Source: Hyphomicrobiales bacterium
Lineage (GTDB): Bacteria > Pseudomonadota > Alphaproteobacteria > Rhizobiales > Rhizobiaceae
Assembly: GCA_900469475.1 (NCBI GenBank)
Contig: UBXG01000009.1
Coordinates: 460,678-524,677, forward strand
Direction: 5' to 3'
DNA length: 64,000 bases
Position 1 is the first letter of the stretch; every line of letters starts with the position of its first letter. Below, one piece after another: positions 16,287 through 25,549 of the stretch. The notes under the pieces are model-generated. The model ran no database searches. It saw only the letters and a program-made list of their open reading frames with translations, and had not been told where the DNA came from. The position numbers were made by a program, and so were the translations under genes.

Positions 16287-17423
16287 ATGCGATATCTTCG
16301 ATCCGGGCCACGGCGCTATCAGCCGCAGGATGCGGACGTTACGCGGGGTAAGACACTCGGTCTGCGGTCTGGAGAAATCGCCGATAGAAATATTCGCGTC
16401 ATTCTGGAGGCGATCCGCCGCCACGGCCCTTTGACCCGCATGGAGCTTGGAAAACATTCGGGGCTGACCGGACCGGGAATCACCAACATTCTGCGCCGGC
16501 TTGGCGATGAAGGGCTGGTGACATCGCATAGGCGCAAAGGTGCCGGTGGCGGCGCGACATCAACGGAATTTGCCCTGCGGCCCGAAGGGGCCTTCTCGAT
16601 CGGCATCCGTGCTCGTCAAAATCGCGGCGAGGCGGTGCTTGTCGATCTCAGCGGCCAGGTTCACGACCGCGTTTATTTTCCTCTTACGCAGAGAAGCAGG
16701 GTCACATCGATCCAATCGGCGATCGAGGGCATGATTGGCCGTCACGCCGACCTGCCGATCATCGGCCTGGGTATCGGCTCGAACGACTGGAGCGCGGAAG
16801 AGCGCGAGCAACTGGATGCCACATCGAAACTGCCGCGCAGCTATGTCGAGAACGAATGCACGGCAAGCCTGCTCGCCGAGCGTACGATCGGCACGCCGCC
16901 CCTGAAAGGTGGTCTCGCGATGATCATCATCGACGAGGATGTGCAGGCCGGCTTCCTCGTTCGCGGTGTTCCCTATTCGGGCGTTCACGGACGTGCGGGC
17001 AATATCGGCGATATGCGAACTGGTCCCGACAATGTTCCCTTGAACACGGTCGTCGGATTTGGCGCACTGCGCAAATTTCTCAGCGGCGACGAATTCAGCC
17101 GCCTGATAGACGGACAGGAGCCGCCATCACCATTGCTCGCGGAATGGATCCGCGAGGCGGCAAGCCACCTGCTTGATCCGATCATCGCGATGGCCGGCTT
17201 CATAGCGCCGAGTGTCATCATGATCGGCGGCGACCTGCCGCGAGGCGTCTTCGACGCGCTGATCCATCAGCTGTCCGTCGAGCGCCGTGATACGTCGAAG
17301 CGACCCTTCCTCACGCCTTGGATCTCACCGATGAAGCCGGCAAGCTTCAGCGGCGGCGGCGTGGCACTGGGAGCGGCACTCCTGCCTTTTCTGAATACCC
17401 TGCTGCCGCCAGTCTCCGGCTGA
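16287..17423 (+). CDS. ROK-family transcriptional regulator (NagC/XylR type)
   Basis: A 378-residue protein with an N-terminal winged helix (VILEAIRRHGPLTRMELGKHSGLTGPGITNILRRLGDEGLV) and a C-terminal ROK domain. The ROK part has drifted from sugar kinases: the usual zinc-binding Cys cluster is absent and the glycine region reads GVHGRAGNIGDMRTG, so it is more likely a sugar sensor than a kinase. It is divergent from the alpha-mannosidase and upstream of the transporter cluster. AAGGA upstream of 16287 supports the start over an earlier in-frame one at 16206. It probably binds the element at 16186-16215 and its copy at 18649-18678. Confidence 0.85.
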   Translation: MRYLRSGPRRYQPQDADVTRGKTLGLRSGEIADRNIRVILEAIRRHGPLTRMELGKHSGLTGPGITNILRRLGDEGLVTSHRRKGAGGGATSTEFALRPEGAFSIGIRARQNRGEAVLVDLSGQVHDRVYFPLTQRSRVTSIQSAIEGMIGRHADLPIIGLGIGSNDWSAEEREQLDATSKLPRSYVENECTASLLAERTIGTPPLKGGLAMIIIDEDVQAGFLVRGVPYSGVHGRAGNIGDMRTGPDNVPLNTVVGFGALRKFLSGDEFSRLIDGQEPPSPLLAEWIREAASHLLDPIIAMAGFIAPSVIMIGGDLPRGVFDALIHQLSVERRDTSKRPFLTPWISPMKPASFSGGGVALGAALLPFLNTLLPPVSG

Positions 17424-17437
17424 GGCTCACTGCGGAT

Positions 17438-18484
17438 TCAGGCAAGCGCCACGTCCTTATGACTGATATCCGAGGCGAGCGCTTTGTCGAGAACCTTCTG
17501 AATGTTGGCCGCGCGGCGGAACGAAGGCTCCTGTGTCCTGCCCATTCTGACCGCCTGGACAAACCGCTGATAATTGGTTTCCACTTCGTCGAACGGGATA
17601 TCGCGCCATGTTGCCGTATGAACGTCTTCGGCGAGGCAGGCGCGAAGCGTCGACTTTCCTGTGTCATAGATGATCTCGATCGAGCCCGTCTCGCCGTAAA
17701 TCCGGAGGCGCAGTTGGTCCATCTGCCCGGCAGCGGTGCGCGTCGCCTGGATCGTGCCGATCGCTCCCGTCGTGAAATCGACATTCATGGTGAAGCTGTC
17801 ATTCGCATCGAGATCGTATTCGCCGATCTTGTGGCCAGGCGCCTTGTCGAAAGTCTTCAGCCGCGCGAAAACATGAGCGATATCGAGACCGGAACCATAG
17901 GAAGCGAAGTCCACGATATGGATACCGATATCGCCGAGCGCACCGTTCGAGCCATGCTTCTTGCTGAGACGCCACAGCCATTTGCTCTCGGATTTCCAGT
18001 CGCCCCAATGCTTCCCCACCAGCCAGCTTTGCAAATGCGAAGCTTCGACATGCCTCACCTTGCCGATTTCGCCGGCGAGCACCATCTGCCGCCCCTTCTG
18101 CAGGGCAGGTGAATTGCGATAGGTGAAATTCACCATGCCGACCTTGCCGGCCTTCTCGATAGCCTCGGTCATTTCCATCGCCTTGGTTGCGTCGGTCGCA
18201 AGCGGCTTTTCGCAGAAGACATGCTTGCCGGCCGCAATCGCCTGCAGCGTCGTCGGGTGGTGAACAGCGTCAGGCGTCACATTGGCCACGGCATCGAACT
18301 CGCCCCAGGCCAAGGCCTCTTCCAGCGAGGCAAAACGATTGGGAATACCGTGTTCCGAGCAAAAGGCGGCCAGCCGCTCGGGCACGACATCGACGCCGCC
18401 CACGACGCTGACGCCTTCGATCTCCTTGAAACTTGCCGCGTGCTTGTTGGCCATTCCGCCGGTGCCGAGAATGAGCAGGCGCAT
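17438..18484 (-). CDS. Gfo/Idh/MocA-family NAD(P)-dependent oxidoreductase
   Basis: A 348-residue cytoplasmic dehydrogenase of sugars or inositols. It has the Rossmann motif MRLLILGTGGMANKHAAS, then FDAVANVTPDAVHHPTTLQAIAAGKHVFCEKPLA, whose EKP lysine is catalytic, and GALGDIGIHIVDFASY with the DxGxHxxD motif of the C-terminal domain. GGAGG 5 bases before the ATG at 18484 marks the start; the longer open frame to 18709 runs into the divergent promoter. It is divergent from the CUT1 sugar transporter at 18755, so it probably oxidises the imported sugar. The exact substrate is unknown. Confidence 0.88.
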   Translation of the reverse strand: MRLLILGTGGMANKHAASFKEIEGVSVVGGVDVVPERLAAFCSEHGIPNRFASLEEALAWGEFDAVANVTPDAVHHPTTLQAIAAGKHVFCEKPLATDATKAMEMTEAIEKAGKVGMVNFTYRNSPALQKGRQMVLAGEIGKVRHVEASHLQSWLVGKHWGDWKSESKWLWRLSKKHGSNGALGDIGIHIVDFASYGSGLDIAHVFARLKTFDKAPGHKIGEYDLDANDSFTMNVDFTTGAIGTIQATRTAAGQMDQLRLRIYGETGSIEIIYDTGKSTLRACLAEDVHTATWRDIPFDEVETNYQRFVQAVRMGRTQEPSFRRAANIQKVLDKALASDISHKDVALA

Positions 18485-18648
18485 CTGATCCTCCATGGAT
18501 AATTTGGCCGTTTCGATAGCCAGAGTAAAACTTCGCCGTCCATCGCGGATGGCCGCGATGGCTCGACTGTTATGGGATCGGAAATGCGGGTTGAGGCCGC
18601 TAGCTACTGCTGAATGTCGCCAACATCTCAATCCTCCCGAGCCGCGAC

Positions 18649-18678
18649 TTGACATCAAACCAAAGTAACTTAATCTAA
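18649..18678 (+). promoter_or_regulatory. Promoter/operator of the CUT1 sugar transporter operon
   Basis: TTGACA at 18649-18654, a 16-bp spacer, then TAATCT at 18671-18676. The spacer ends in CAAAGTAACT. Sequence, spacing and the AAGTAACTT core match the mannosidase promoter at 16186-16215 (26 of 30 bases), so both are probably controlled by one ROK regulator. Confidence 0.75.
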
Positions 18679-18754
18679 TTAATGCAGCATGGAAATGAGG
18701 AGAGGTCAACTGACCGCCAGGCTGTATCCGTTCAAAATGGGGAGGAGACCCATC

Positions 18755-20053
18755 ATGAAGAGAGCGTTCGTCAGCGCCTTGGCGCTGAGCACGATGTTGT
18801 TTTCATTGCCTGCCGCATTAGCCCAGGAACTGGCGACGAAGGACAGGATCGGCCTTGCCGATGCGCCGAAAACCCTCACTATCCGGCTCACGAACGACAG
18901 CCCCAACAACGCCGATCCGGCGATTGCCCAGGGCTACCAAAAGCTCTTCGTCGATTTCATCAAGAAGCATCCCGACTGGAAGCTGCAGATGCAGTTCATG
19001 TCGGCGGATATCGGTACCGAACAGGCAAAAATGCTCGAACAGGCGAAGGCCGGCAACGCTCCCGACTGCGCCGCTGTCGACTCCTTCGTCCTCTCACAGT
19101 TCATGGTCAATCATGTGCTCGCCGACTTCACCCCCTATTTCTCGAAGGATGAGGTTGCCGATCTCTTTCCCTTCATCCGCAACGGCATTACCGACAAGGA
19201 TCAGACCATCCACGCCTGGTGGTGGGATACCGATCTTCGCGTTCTCTACCGCAACAAGTCCATCGTCCCCGATGCACCACAGACCTGGGACGACCTGAAG
19301 AAGGCCGGCATCGCCTCCGTCAAGGAAGGCATGGAGGGTATTCTTTTCAACGCCGGCCGCTATGAGGGTTCGACCTTCGACTGGCTCGCCAATTACTGGG
19401 CGCTCGGCGGCAAGCTCGTCGACGATAGCGGCAAACCTGTTTTCGGCGAGGGCGAAAACAAGGAGAAATTCCTCAAGGCGCTGACCTATTACAAGGATCT
19501 CGTCGATTCCGGCGCCGCACCCAAGCGTGTGACCACGATCGGCAACTATGATGATCTGAACGCGGCCGCGGCTGCCGGAACGACGGCGCTCTTCATCGGC
19601 GGCAACTGGCAGCTTGCCCAATTGAAGGCAACACTGGATGCAGACGAGTTCGCCAACTGGACTTTCTCGCCCATCCCAGGCCCGACTGCCGATCAGCGCT
19701 CGACCGGTACCGGCGGCTGGACGATTGCCTCGTTCAGCAAGGATAAGGACAAGGTCGAGATGTGCGCCAACCTTGCCCGCGACATCTACATGGGGCCGGG
19801 CAATGCGCTTCAGCAGCAATTGCCGACCCGCAAATCGCTCTTCGACAAATATGAAGTCTTCGCGACTGAAGCCAACAAGACCTTTGCCGAAGCTCTCGCC
19901 AACGGCCAGGCCCGCCCCGGCGCCCCGATCTATCCGGAAATCTCAAATCAGATCCAGATCATGATGGGCGACGTCCTGTCGGGTACCAAACAGCCGGAAG
20001 AGGCCCTTAACGCGGCTTTCAAGGCGACTATGGAGGCTTACAAGCGTCTCTAA
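18755..20053 (+). CDS. Sugar ABC transporter substrate-binding protein (CUT1 family)
   Basis: A 432-residue periplasmic family 1 solute-binding protein. A signal peptide (KRAFVSALALSTMLFSLPAALAQ) precedes LTIRLTNDSPNNADPAIAQGYQKLFVDFIKKHPDWKL, EQAKAGNAPDCAAVDSFVLSQF, WWWDTDLRVLYRNKS and GTGGWTIASFSKDKD, which are normal for MalE/UgpB-like proteins. GGGGAGGAG upstream of 18755 marks the start. First gene of an operon with two permeases, a ROK regulator, an isomerase-like protein and the ATPase. The co-regulated alpha-mannosidase suggests a mannose-containing oligosaccharide as ligand, which is an inference only. Confidence 0.88.
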   Translation: MKRAFVSALALSTMLFSLPAALAQELATKDRIGLADAPKTLTIRLTNDSPNNADPAIAQGYQKLFVDFIKKHPDWKLQMQFMSADIGTEQAKMLEQAKAGNAPDCAAVDSFVLSQFMVNHVLADFTPYFSKDEVADLFPFIRNGITDKDQTIHAWWWDTDLRVLYRNKSIVPDAPQTWDDLKKAGIASVKEGMEGILFNAGRYEGSTFDWLANYWALGGKLVDDSGKPVFGEGENKEKFLKALTYYKDLVDSGAAPKRVTTIGNYDDLNAAAAAGTTALFIGGNWQLAQLKATLDADEFANWTFSPIPGPTADQRSTGTGGWTIASFSKDKDKVEMCANLARDIYMGPGNALQQQLPTRKSLFDKYEVFATEANKTFAEALANGQARPGAPIYPEISNQIQIMMGDVLSGTKQPEEALNAAFKATMEAYKRL

Positions 20054-20065
20054 CGATTGCGATCA

Positions 20066-20092
20066 CGGCAGCGCCCTTAGGGGCGCCGCCGG
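20066..20092 (+). other. GC-rich hairpin after the binding-protein gene
   Basis: Stem built from CGGC-A-GCGCCC and GGGCGC-CGCCG around a short TTAG loop, 13 bases after the stop of the substrate-binding-protein gene and before the permease. No T-run follows. It likely adjusts expression so that the binding protein exceeds the membrane components. Confidence 0.55.
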
Positions 20093-20120
20093 CAGTATCA
20101 AACCCGGACAGAGAAGCCCA

Positions 20121-21050
20121 ATGACCCCAATCGCCATCGAGGCTGCCAGCCGACCCCACAGCAGATCGTTCATGCGCCGCTTTGCAGGTGCGCCTCTACC
20201 CTGGATCATGCCCGTGATCATCGTCATCGGCATCTTCTATCTCTATCCGATGATCGACGTGTTCCGTCTGTCTTTCACCAATGCGACGCTGATCGGTGAC
20301 AATCAGGATTATACACTCGCTTCCATTGCGAACATGCTGAGTTCGCCGCAGCTTCCCGACATCCTCTGGGCTACCCTCGTCTTCGTCGGCGGCAGCGTCA
20401 TCGGCCAGCAGATCCTCGGCCTTGCCGTCGCCGTCGTCGTCGTTCGCGGAGAAAAGCGCGGCCTGTTCGGCACGACAATCCTCAGAACCACGGCGCTGAT
20501 CGCCTGGGTCGTGCCGGGCATTGCCGGCGGCATCATCTGGCAGATGCTGTTTTCGGAAGCGCCCTATGGCGCGCTCAACAGCATCCTGCGGCTCATGCAT
20601 CTGCCGACGGTTGCCTGGCTTTCCGATCCCGCCATCGCGCCTTGGTCGGCCCTGATCTCGAACATCTGGCGCGGAACGGCCTTCTCGATGGTTGTCATGT
20701 ATGCCGCGTTGAAGGCAATCGATCCCTCGCTCTACGAGGCGGCGGAAGTGGATGGTGCGACGAGCTCGCAGCAGTTCTTCTTCATCACCATTCCGCAGCT
20801 GCGGGCGGCTATCCTCGTCAACATGATCCTCATCACCATCATGACGCTGAACACTTTCGACGCGATCATCACTTTGACGGGCGGCGGGCCTGGCCGCGCC
20901 ACCGAAGTCATATCGCTCTACGTCTTCAACATCGTCTTCCGCAACTACGATCTGTCCGGCGGTAGTGTGCTTTCCGTGCTGATGCTCATCATCAGCCTCG
21001 GACTGGCCGTTGTTTATGCGTCATTCCTGCCGAAGGAGGATGAACGATGA
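20121..21050 (+). CDS. Sugar ABC transporter permease (MalF/UgpA type)
   Basis: A 309-residue inner-membrane permease with about six transmembrane segments, starting with PWIMPVIIVIGIFYLYPMIDVFRLSFTN. The cytoplasmic EAA loop that contacts the ATPase reads YEAAEVDGATSSQQFFFITIPQL. The C-terminal TGGGPGRATEVISLYVFNIVF is also characteristic. Its stop overlaps the next permease start (ATGA at 21047), indicating coupled synthesis of the heterodimer. Confidence 0.9.
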   Translation: MTPIAIEAASRPHSRSFMRRFAGAPLPWIMPVIIVIGIFYLYPMIDVFRLSFTNATLIGDNQDYTLASIANMLSSPQLPDILWATLVFVGGSVIGQQILGLAVAVVVVRGEKRGLFGTTILRTTALIAWVVPGIAGGIIWQMLFSEAPYGALNSILRLMHLPTVAWLSDPAIAPWSALISNIWRGTAFSMVVMYAALKAIDPSLYEAAEVDGATSSQQFFFITIPQLRAAILVNMILITIMTLNTFDAIITLTGGGPGRATEVISLYVFNIVFRNYDLSGGSVLSVLMLIISLGLAVVYASFLPKEDER

Positions 21051-21889
21051 GCAGGCGCACCGGCACGCGCTTCGGCGATTTTCTGAGCTATCTCTTCATG
21101 CTGGCGATGTTCGTCTTCTTCGCCGGCCCGCTCACCTACCTTCTATCGATGGCGCTACGCGACAAGCGGGAGATTTATCGCGGCGTGGCGCGCTATATCC
21201 CGCACAATCCCACCATCGACAATTTCATCACCGTGCTCAACAACAGCTACTTCCCGCTCTATCTGTGGAACGGCCTGAAGCTCGCGGCTCTGAGCGGCTT
21301 CGGCGTTTTGATCGTCGCCATGCCCGCGGCCTACGCCTTCTCGCGCTTTCAGTTCCGGGGCAAGGGCCTTTCGATGATGGGGCTTCTGCTCTTTCAAATG
21401 ATCTCGCCGCTGGTCATCATGGTGCCGCTCTACCGCTATATGAACCGTCTCGGCCTGCTCGATACGCATTTCGCCGTGACGATGGTCTATATCGCGCTTG
21501 GCGTGCCGCTTGCGACATGGCTCCTGAAGAGCACCATCGACGGAATTCCACGCAGCCTTGATGAAGCGGCGATGATCGACGGATGCAACCGCTTCTCCGT
21601 TTTCTGGCGGATCGTCCTGCCACTGTCGGCACCAGGCATTGCCTCCGTCTTCATCATCACCGTCATTGCCGGCTGGTCTCAATTCCTCGTACCTTTTCTG
21701 CTGCTCACGCAAAACAATTTGATGCCGATCGGCGTCGGGATCTTTAACTTCCGTGGCATGCAAACCGACTCATCCATCCAGCTGCTGGCGGCCGCCTGCC
21801 TCATCTCCGTCGTACCGGCGATCGTCGCGTTCCTGTCGCTGCAGCGGCTGATCCTTGGCTCCATGACCAGTGGCTCGGTAAAGGGATGA
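21047..21889 (+). CDS. Sugar ABC transporter permease (MalG/UgpE type)
   Basis: A 280-residue partner permease with about six membrane segments. Typical features are GPLTYLLSMALRDKREI near the start, PAAYAFSRFQFRGKG, and the EAA loop LDEAAMIDGCNRFSVFWRIVLPLSAPG. It forms the transmembrane heterodimer with the product of 20121-21050. The next gene starts 37 bases downstream. Confidence 0.9.
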   Translation: MSRRTGTRFGDFLSYLFMLAMFVFFAGPLTYLLSMALRDKREIYRGVARYIPHNPTIDNFITVLNNSYFPLYLWNGLKLAALSGFGVLIVAMPAAYAFSRFQFRGKGLSMMGLLLFQMISPLVIMVPLYRYMNRLGLLDTHFAVTMVYIALGVPLATWLLKSTIDGIPRSLDEAAMIDGCNRFSVFWRIVLPLSAPGIASVFIITVIAGWSQFLVPFLLLTQNNLMPIGVGIFNFRGMQTDSSIQLLAAACLISVVPAIVAFLSLQRLILGSMTSGSVKG

Positions 21890-21926
21890 GGCCGGTTTGC
21901 GCGCCCCAGACTGATAAAGGATCCCG

Positions 21927-23168
21927 ATGATGAACCAAACGACCGGTGTCAAACCGTCTCCCGACCTGACGGGAGCCAATGTCGAGGATGCGGGCGAGCA
22001 TAATCGAGCCGTCGTTCTGCGTTGCATCCACAGGCAAGCACCGATTTCGCGTGCGGAAATCGCCCGGCAGACCGGCTTCACCAAGCCGGCGATCGCCCGC
22101 ATCGTCGATCGCCTGCTCGATGAAGGCCTGATCATCGAAGCCCGCCGGCGCCATGGCCTGAGGGGGCAGCCGGCGATCGAACTTGAGATCAACCCCGACG
22201 CCTTCTTTGCGATCGGCATCAACATCGATCGTGACCATCTGACGATCCTCGCCGTCGATGCCGTCGGCAACGTGCGCGCCCGCGTCCACCATGAGAAGCG
22301 CTACATCCTGCCGGGCGAATTCATGCAGCTGACCGCCGATGCGATCTCGCATTTCCAGCGAAGCCGTCTGATCGACGACGCGCATCTGGCCGGTATCGGG
22401 CTTGCGATGCCGGACTGGCTCGGCGAGATCGCCTTCCTGGGCAAGCCCGACGATTACGGAGAGTGGATGGATTTCGATGTCCGGACCGCATTGGAAAACC
22501 TGACACAGCATCCCGTCTTCATCGAGAACGAAACCAATGCGGCAGCGCTTGCCGAGCTTGACTACGGGCTTGGCGCCGAAAGTCGCAGCTTCTTCTATAT
22601 TTCGGTCAATGCCTGCCCAGGCGGCGGGCTGGTACTCGACGGCGCCGGCCATCGCGGCGCCATGGGCCTAAGCGGCGAGATCGGCTGGCTGCCAATCGCC
22701 GATCCACGCCACAGGGGAGGCCAGAAAGTAGAGCTTCTCGGCGAAATATTCTCGCTCTTCTTCCTCTACAAGTTCCTGGGCGAGCACGGCATCGAGGCAA
22801 ACGTGCCCTCGGACCTCCTCACGCTGGATGCCCGTGGAAGGAAGCTGGTCTCGCAATGGCTGAAGACGATGAGCGCGCATCTCGCTGTCGCGGTCAAGCA
22901 CATCGGCATGATCGTCGATCCCGATGCCATCATCCTTGGCGGCCGCTTGCCTATCCGCATGATCGATGAGCTGCTGCGCTATGTCCACGACCACCTTGAT
23001 ATGGAGGATACGGCGCTGCCATCGATCCATCGTGCCTCGCTCGGCGAGGACGCCTGCGCGATCGGCGCCGCGGCAATGCCGATGGCGGCAGCCCTCATGC
23101 TCGCCTCGGCCGATGAGGTCCAGCGCACGCGTTCACCGCTCAAATTCATGGACCGCCTGAACAATTGA
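21927..23168 (+). CDS. ROK-family transcriptional regulator within the sugar operon
   Basis: A 413-residue ROK protein. The N-terminal winged helix reads NRAVVLRCIHRQAPISRAEIARQTGFTKPAIARIVDRLLDEGLI, and the ROK domain includes FIENETNAAALAELDYGLG, SVNACPGGGLVLDG and GHRGAMGLSGEIGWLP. The ROK glycine and acidic motifs are better preserved than in the regulator at 16287, but the DNA-binding domain marks it as a regulator. AAGGA before the ATG at 21927 supports the start; 21930 is an alternative. Lying inside the transporter operon, it may respond to the same sugar, so which ROK protein binds the shared operator is open. Confidence 0.86.
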   Translation: MMNQTTGVKPSPDLTGANVEDAGEHNRAVVLRCIHRQAPISRAEIARQTGFTKPAIARIVDRLLDEGLIIEARRRHGLRGQPAIELEINPDAFFAIGINIDRDHLTILAVDAVGNVRARVHHEKRYILPGEFMQLTADAISHFQRSRLIDDAHLAGIGLAMPDWLGEIAFLGKPDDYGEWMDFDVRTALENLTQHPVFIENETNAAALAELDYGLGAESRSFFYISVNACPGGGLVLDGAGHRGAMGLSGEIGWLPIADPRHRGGQKVELLGEIFSLFFLYKFLGEHGIEANVPSDLLTLDARGRKLVSQWLKTMSAHLAVAVKHIGMIVDPDAIILGGRLPIRMIDELLRYVHDHLDMEDTALPSIHRASLGEDACAIGAAAMPMAAALMLASADEVQRTRSPLKFMDRLNN

Positions 23169-23199
23169 ATTGGCGGCTGCGGCCGCAGGGAGGATTTTA

Positions 23200-24054
23200 A
23201 TGAGGATCGGTTTTTATACGTCGACGTTCAACGACAGGCCATTCGAAGAGGTGGTGGACTTCGCTGCTTCCGCCGGCTTCGACGCAATCGAAATCGATGT
23301 CCGCGGCCATATCAAGACACCGGACAAGGTGCGGGCGGCGGTCGCCCTTGCCCGCGACCGCAACCTCTTCGTCTCCTCGATCGCCTTTTTCGGCAATCAG
23401 CTCGATACCGATCGCGCCAAACGCGGCGAGCTTCGAGCCATCACCGAGGAATTCGCCGACGCGATCGGCGAAGCGGACGTGCCGATCTTCGTAATCTTTC
23501 CCGGCCGAGATGAAAGCGCGGACGAGGACGCCAATTATGATGATTTCGCCGACTTCGCCAACCGGCTGATCGTCCGGACGACATCGAGCGGGTTGGTCTT
23601 CGCGATCGAAAACTGGCCCGGCCCGAAGGACAATTTCATCGGCACCACGCCGAAAGGCTGGCAGGAGCTCTTCAAACGAATTCCCGACAAGCGCTTCGGC
23701 CTTGAATTCGACCCTTCCCATCTCATCCGCATCGGCGTCGATCCCTATGTCGCCATGGATGCGGTCAAGGATCGCATCGCCATCCTTCATGCCAAGGACA
23801 CGGCAATCGATGCGGCCGTACAGCAGGCCGTCGGCTATCACGGCAAGGGGTGGTGGCAGTACAAGCTGCCGGGCCATGGCCTTCTCGATTGGCCGCGTTT
23901 CCTGCGTCAGGCGCGTGCCAACGGCTTCGACGGGACGCTTTCGATCGAACACGAGGATGCAGCTTTCGGTTGGCCGGGTAAGGACCTCGCCCAACGAAAG
24001 GAAGGCGAGCGCCTCGGCCTTGCCTATCTCCGAAAGGTCTTGAACGGGCTTTGA
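23200..24054 (+). CDS. Sugar phosphate isomerase/epimerase-like TIM-barrel protein
   Basis: A 284-residue xylose-isomerase-like TIM barrel (AP endonuclease 2 superfamily, COG1082). It begins MRIGFYTSTFNDRPFEEVVDFAASAGFDAIEID. Likely metal ligands lie in FAIENWPG, GLEFDPSHLIRIGVDP, AILHAKDT and GTLSIEHEDAAF. Members act on keto or inosose sugars and often pair with Gfo/Idh/MocA dehydrogenases, as here. GGGAGGA before 23200 sets the start; the in-frame start at 23170 is poorly placed. Probably converts the dehydrogenase product. Confidence 0.82.
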   Translation: MRIGFYTSTFNDRPFEEVVDFAASAGFDAIEIDVRGHIKTPDKVRAAVALARDRNLFVSSIAFFGNQLDTDRAKRGELRAITEEFADAIGEADVPIFVIFPGRDESADEDANYDDFADFANRLIVRTTSSGLVFAIENWPGPKDNFIGTTPKGWQELFKRIPDKRFGLEFDPSHLIRIGVDPYVAMDAVKDRIAILHAKDTAIDAAVQQAVGYHGKGWWQYKLPGHGLLDWPRFLRQARANGFDGTLSIEHEDAAFGWPGKDLAQRKEGERLGLAYLRKVLNGL

Positions 24055-24075
24055 AGCTATCCGGGAGGAGGGAAA

Positions 24076-25137
24076 ATGGCACATGTCAGAGTGAACAACG
24101 CGCGTAAGGACTATGGCGCATTCAAAGCCATCAAAGGCGTGTCGGTCGATATCCGCGACGGCGAGTTCGTCGTGCTCGTCGGCCCCTCTGGTTGCGGCAA
24201 ATCCACGCTGCTCAGAATGATCGCCGGCCTGGAGGGGATCACCTCAGGCGATATCCAGATCGGCAGGCATATCGTCAACGATCTCGCGCCGAAGGATCGA
24301 GACATCGCGATGGTGTTCCAGAACTATGCGCTCTATCCGCATATGACGGTCGCCAAGAACATGGGCTTCTCCCTGCGGCTGAAGCGGATGCCGAAGGCGG
24401 AAATCGATCAGCGGGTTGGCAATGCCGCAAAGATCCTCGGGCTCGAAAACCTTCTTGAGCGATATCCGAAGCAGCTATCCGGCGGCCAGAGGCAACGTGT
24501 CGCCATGGGTCGCGCGATCGTACGCGATCCCGCTGTCTTCCTCTTCGACGAACCCCTGTCGAACCTCGATGCGAAGCTTCGCGTCCAGATGCGCTCCGAG
24601 ATCAAGGAAATGCACCAGCGGCTGCAGACCACGACAATCTATGTCACGCATGACCAGATCGAAGCGATGACGATGGCGGACAAGATCGTCGTCATGAAGG
24701 ACGGCCTGATCGAGCAATCCGGATCGCCGCTTGAGCTCTATGACCAGCCGGCCAATCTCTTCGTTGCGGGCTTCATCGGCTCTCCCGCGATGAATTTCAT
24801 TAAGGGCAGCATGACAAACGCCGGTTTCCGTACCACCGACGGGATCGTGCTGCCGAGCGGTCAGCATCCGGCGGCGGCCGTTACCTATGGCATTCGCCCC
24901 GAAGATATCAGGCTCGTCCAGAATGGCATTGCGGTGGAAACCGTCGTCGTCGAACCGACGGGATCCGAGACTATGGTCATCGTCCGCCTTGGTACGCAAA
25001 CGGTCACCTGCGTTTTTCGCGAACGGATCAGAGCCGCACCGGGCGATGTGCTGCACATCGCACCTGCCGATGAGGCAGTTCATCTATTTGACGAAAGTGG
25101 AGAGCGCATCGCGAGCACACGCTCGGAATTCAATTGA
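24076..25137 (+). CDS. Sugar ABC transporter ATP-binding protein (MalK/UgpC type)
   Basis: A 353-residue ATPase: Walker [11 protein letters not shown]-loop [14 protein letters not shown], signature [16 protein letters not shown], Walker [13 protein letters not shown] and H-loop [14 protein letters not shown], then a C-terminal TOBE region (about residues 235-353) with [11 protein letters not shown]. It closes the transporter operon that begins at 18755. GGGAGGAGGG precedes the ATG. It could also energise other CUT1 transporters, as MalK-type ATPases often do. Confidence 0.92.
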   Translation: MAHVRVNNARKDYGAFKAIKGVSVDIRDGEFVVLVGPSGCGKSTLLRMIAGLEGITSGDIQIGRHIVNDLAPKDRDIAMVFQNYALYPHMTVAKNMGFSLRLKRMPKAEIDQRVGNAAKILGLENLLERYPKQLSGGQRQRVAMGRAIVRDPAVFLFDEPLSNLDAKLRVQMRSEIKEMHQRLQTTTIYVTHDQIEAMTMADKIVVMKDGLIEQSGSPLELYDQPANLFVAGFIGSPAMNFIKGSMTNAGFRTTDGIVLPSGQHPAAAVTYGIRPEDIRLVQNGIAVETVVVEPTGSETMVIVRLGTQTVTCVFRERIRAAPGDVLHIAPADEAVHLFDESGERIASTRSEFN

Positions 25138-25150
25138 GGAGAGATGTTTA

Positions 25151-25366
25151 TTACCTGTGTGATGCCGCACGCAGCGATGGAGCAGAAGCCGTCTTGCGAA
25201 TGGTAATTTCAATACCGCCCATGGACTTGCCGTCATCGGTCACATCCGGTACGCGAATGTAAAGGACCTCGGAATAGTTGCGGAACGTGCCGCCGATCAA
25301 CTCATATATTGCAAGTGCAGTGTTCTCGGGAAGCTCTTCGACCGATACGCTTTTACGTTGCTGCAT
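25151..25366 (-). CDS. Small protein of unknown function
   Basis: A 71-residue hydrophilic product: QQRKSVSVEELPENTALAIY then ELIGGTFRNYSEVLYIRVPDV and GGIEITIRKTASAP. No domain or signal peptide is recognised. The ATG at 25366 has GGAAG about 9 bases upstream; an extension to a TTG at 25411 is possible but less likely. It is convergent with the sugar ABC ATPase, only 13 bases from its stop, and downstream of the GGDEF gene on the same strand. Confidence 0.5.
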   Translation of the reverse strand: MQQRKSVSVEELPENTALAIYELIGGTFRNYSEVLYIRVPDVTDDGKSMGGIEITIRKTASAPSLRAASHR

Positions 25367-25549
25367 GGGATGCTCTTCCAAAAGTCGGGCCGCCTTCAAG
25401 AGATTGGGCAACTGCCGACACTTTAGTCCTGATTTGTCGCAAAGATATCCCGGGAATCATGAAAGCTGTCACAAATGCGTGAGGTTCATTTCCAGGAAAG
25501 CGGTGCGGCGGCACGATGTCGTGATTGGCGACCGAGTGGCGGGCTTACT

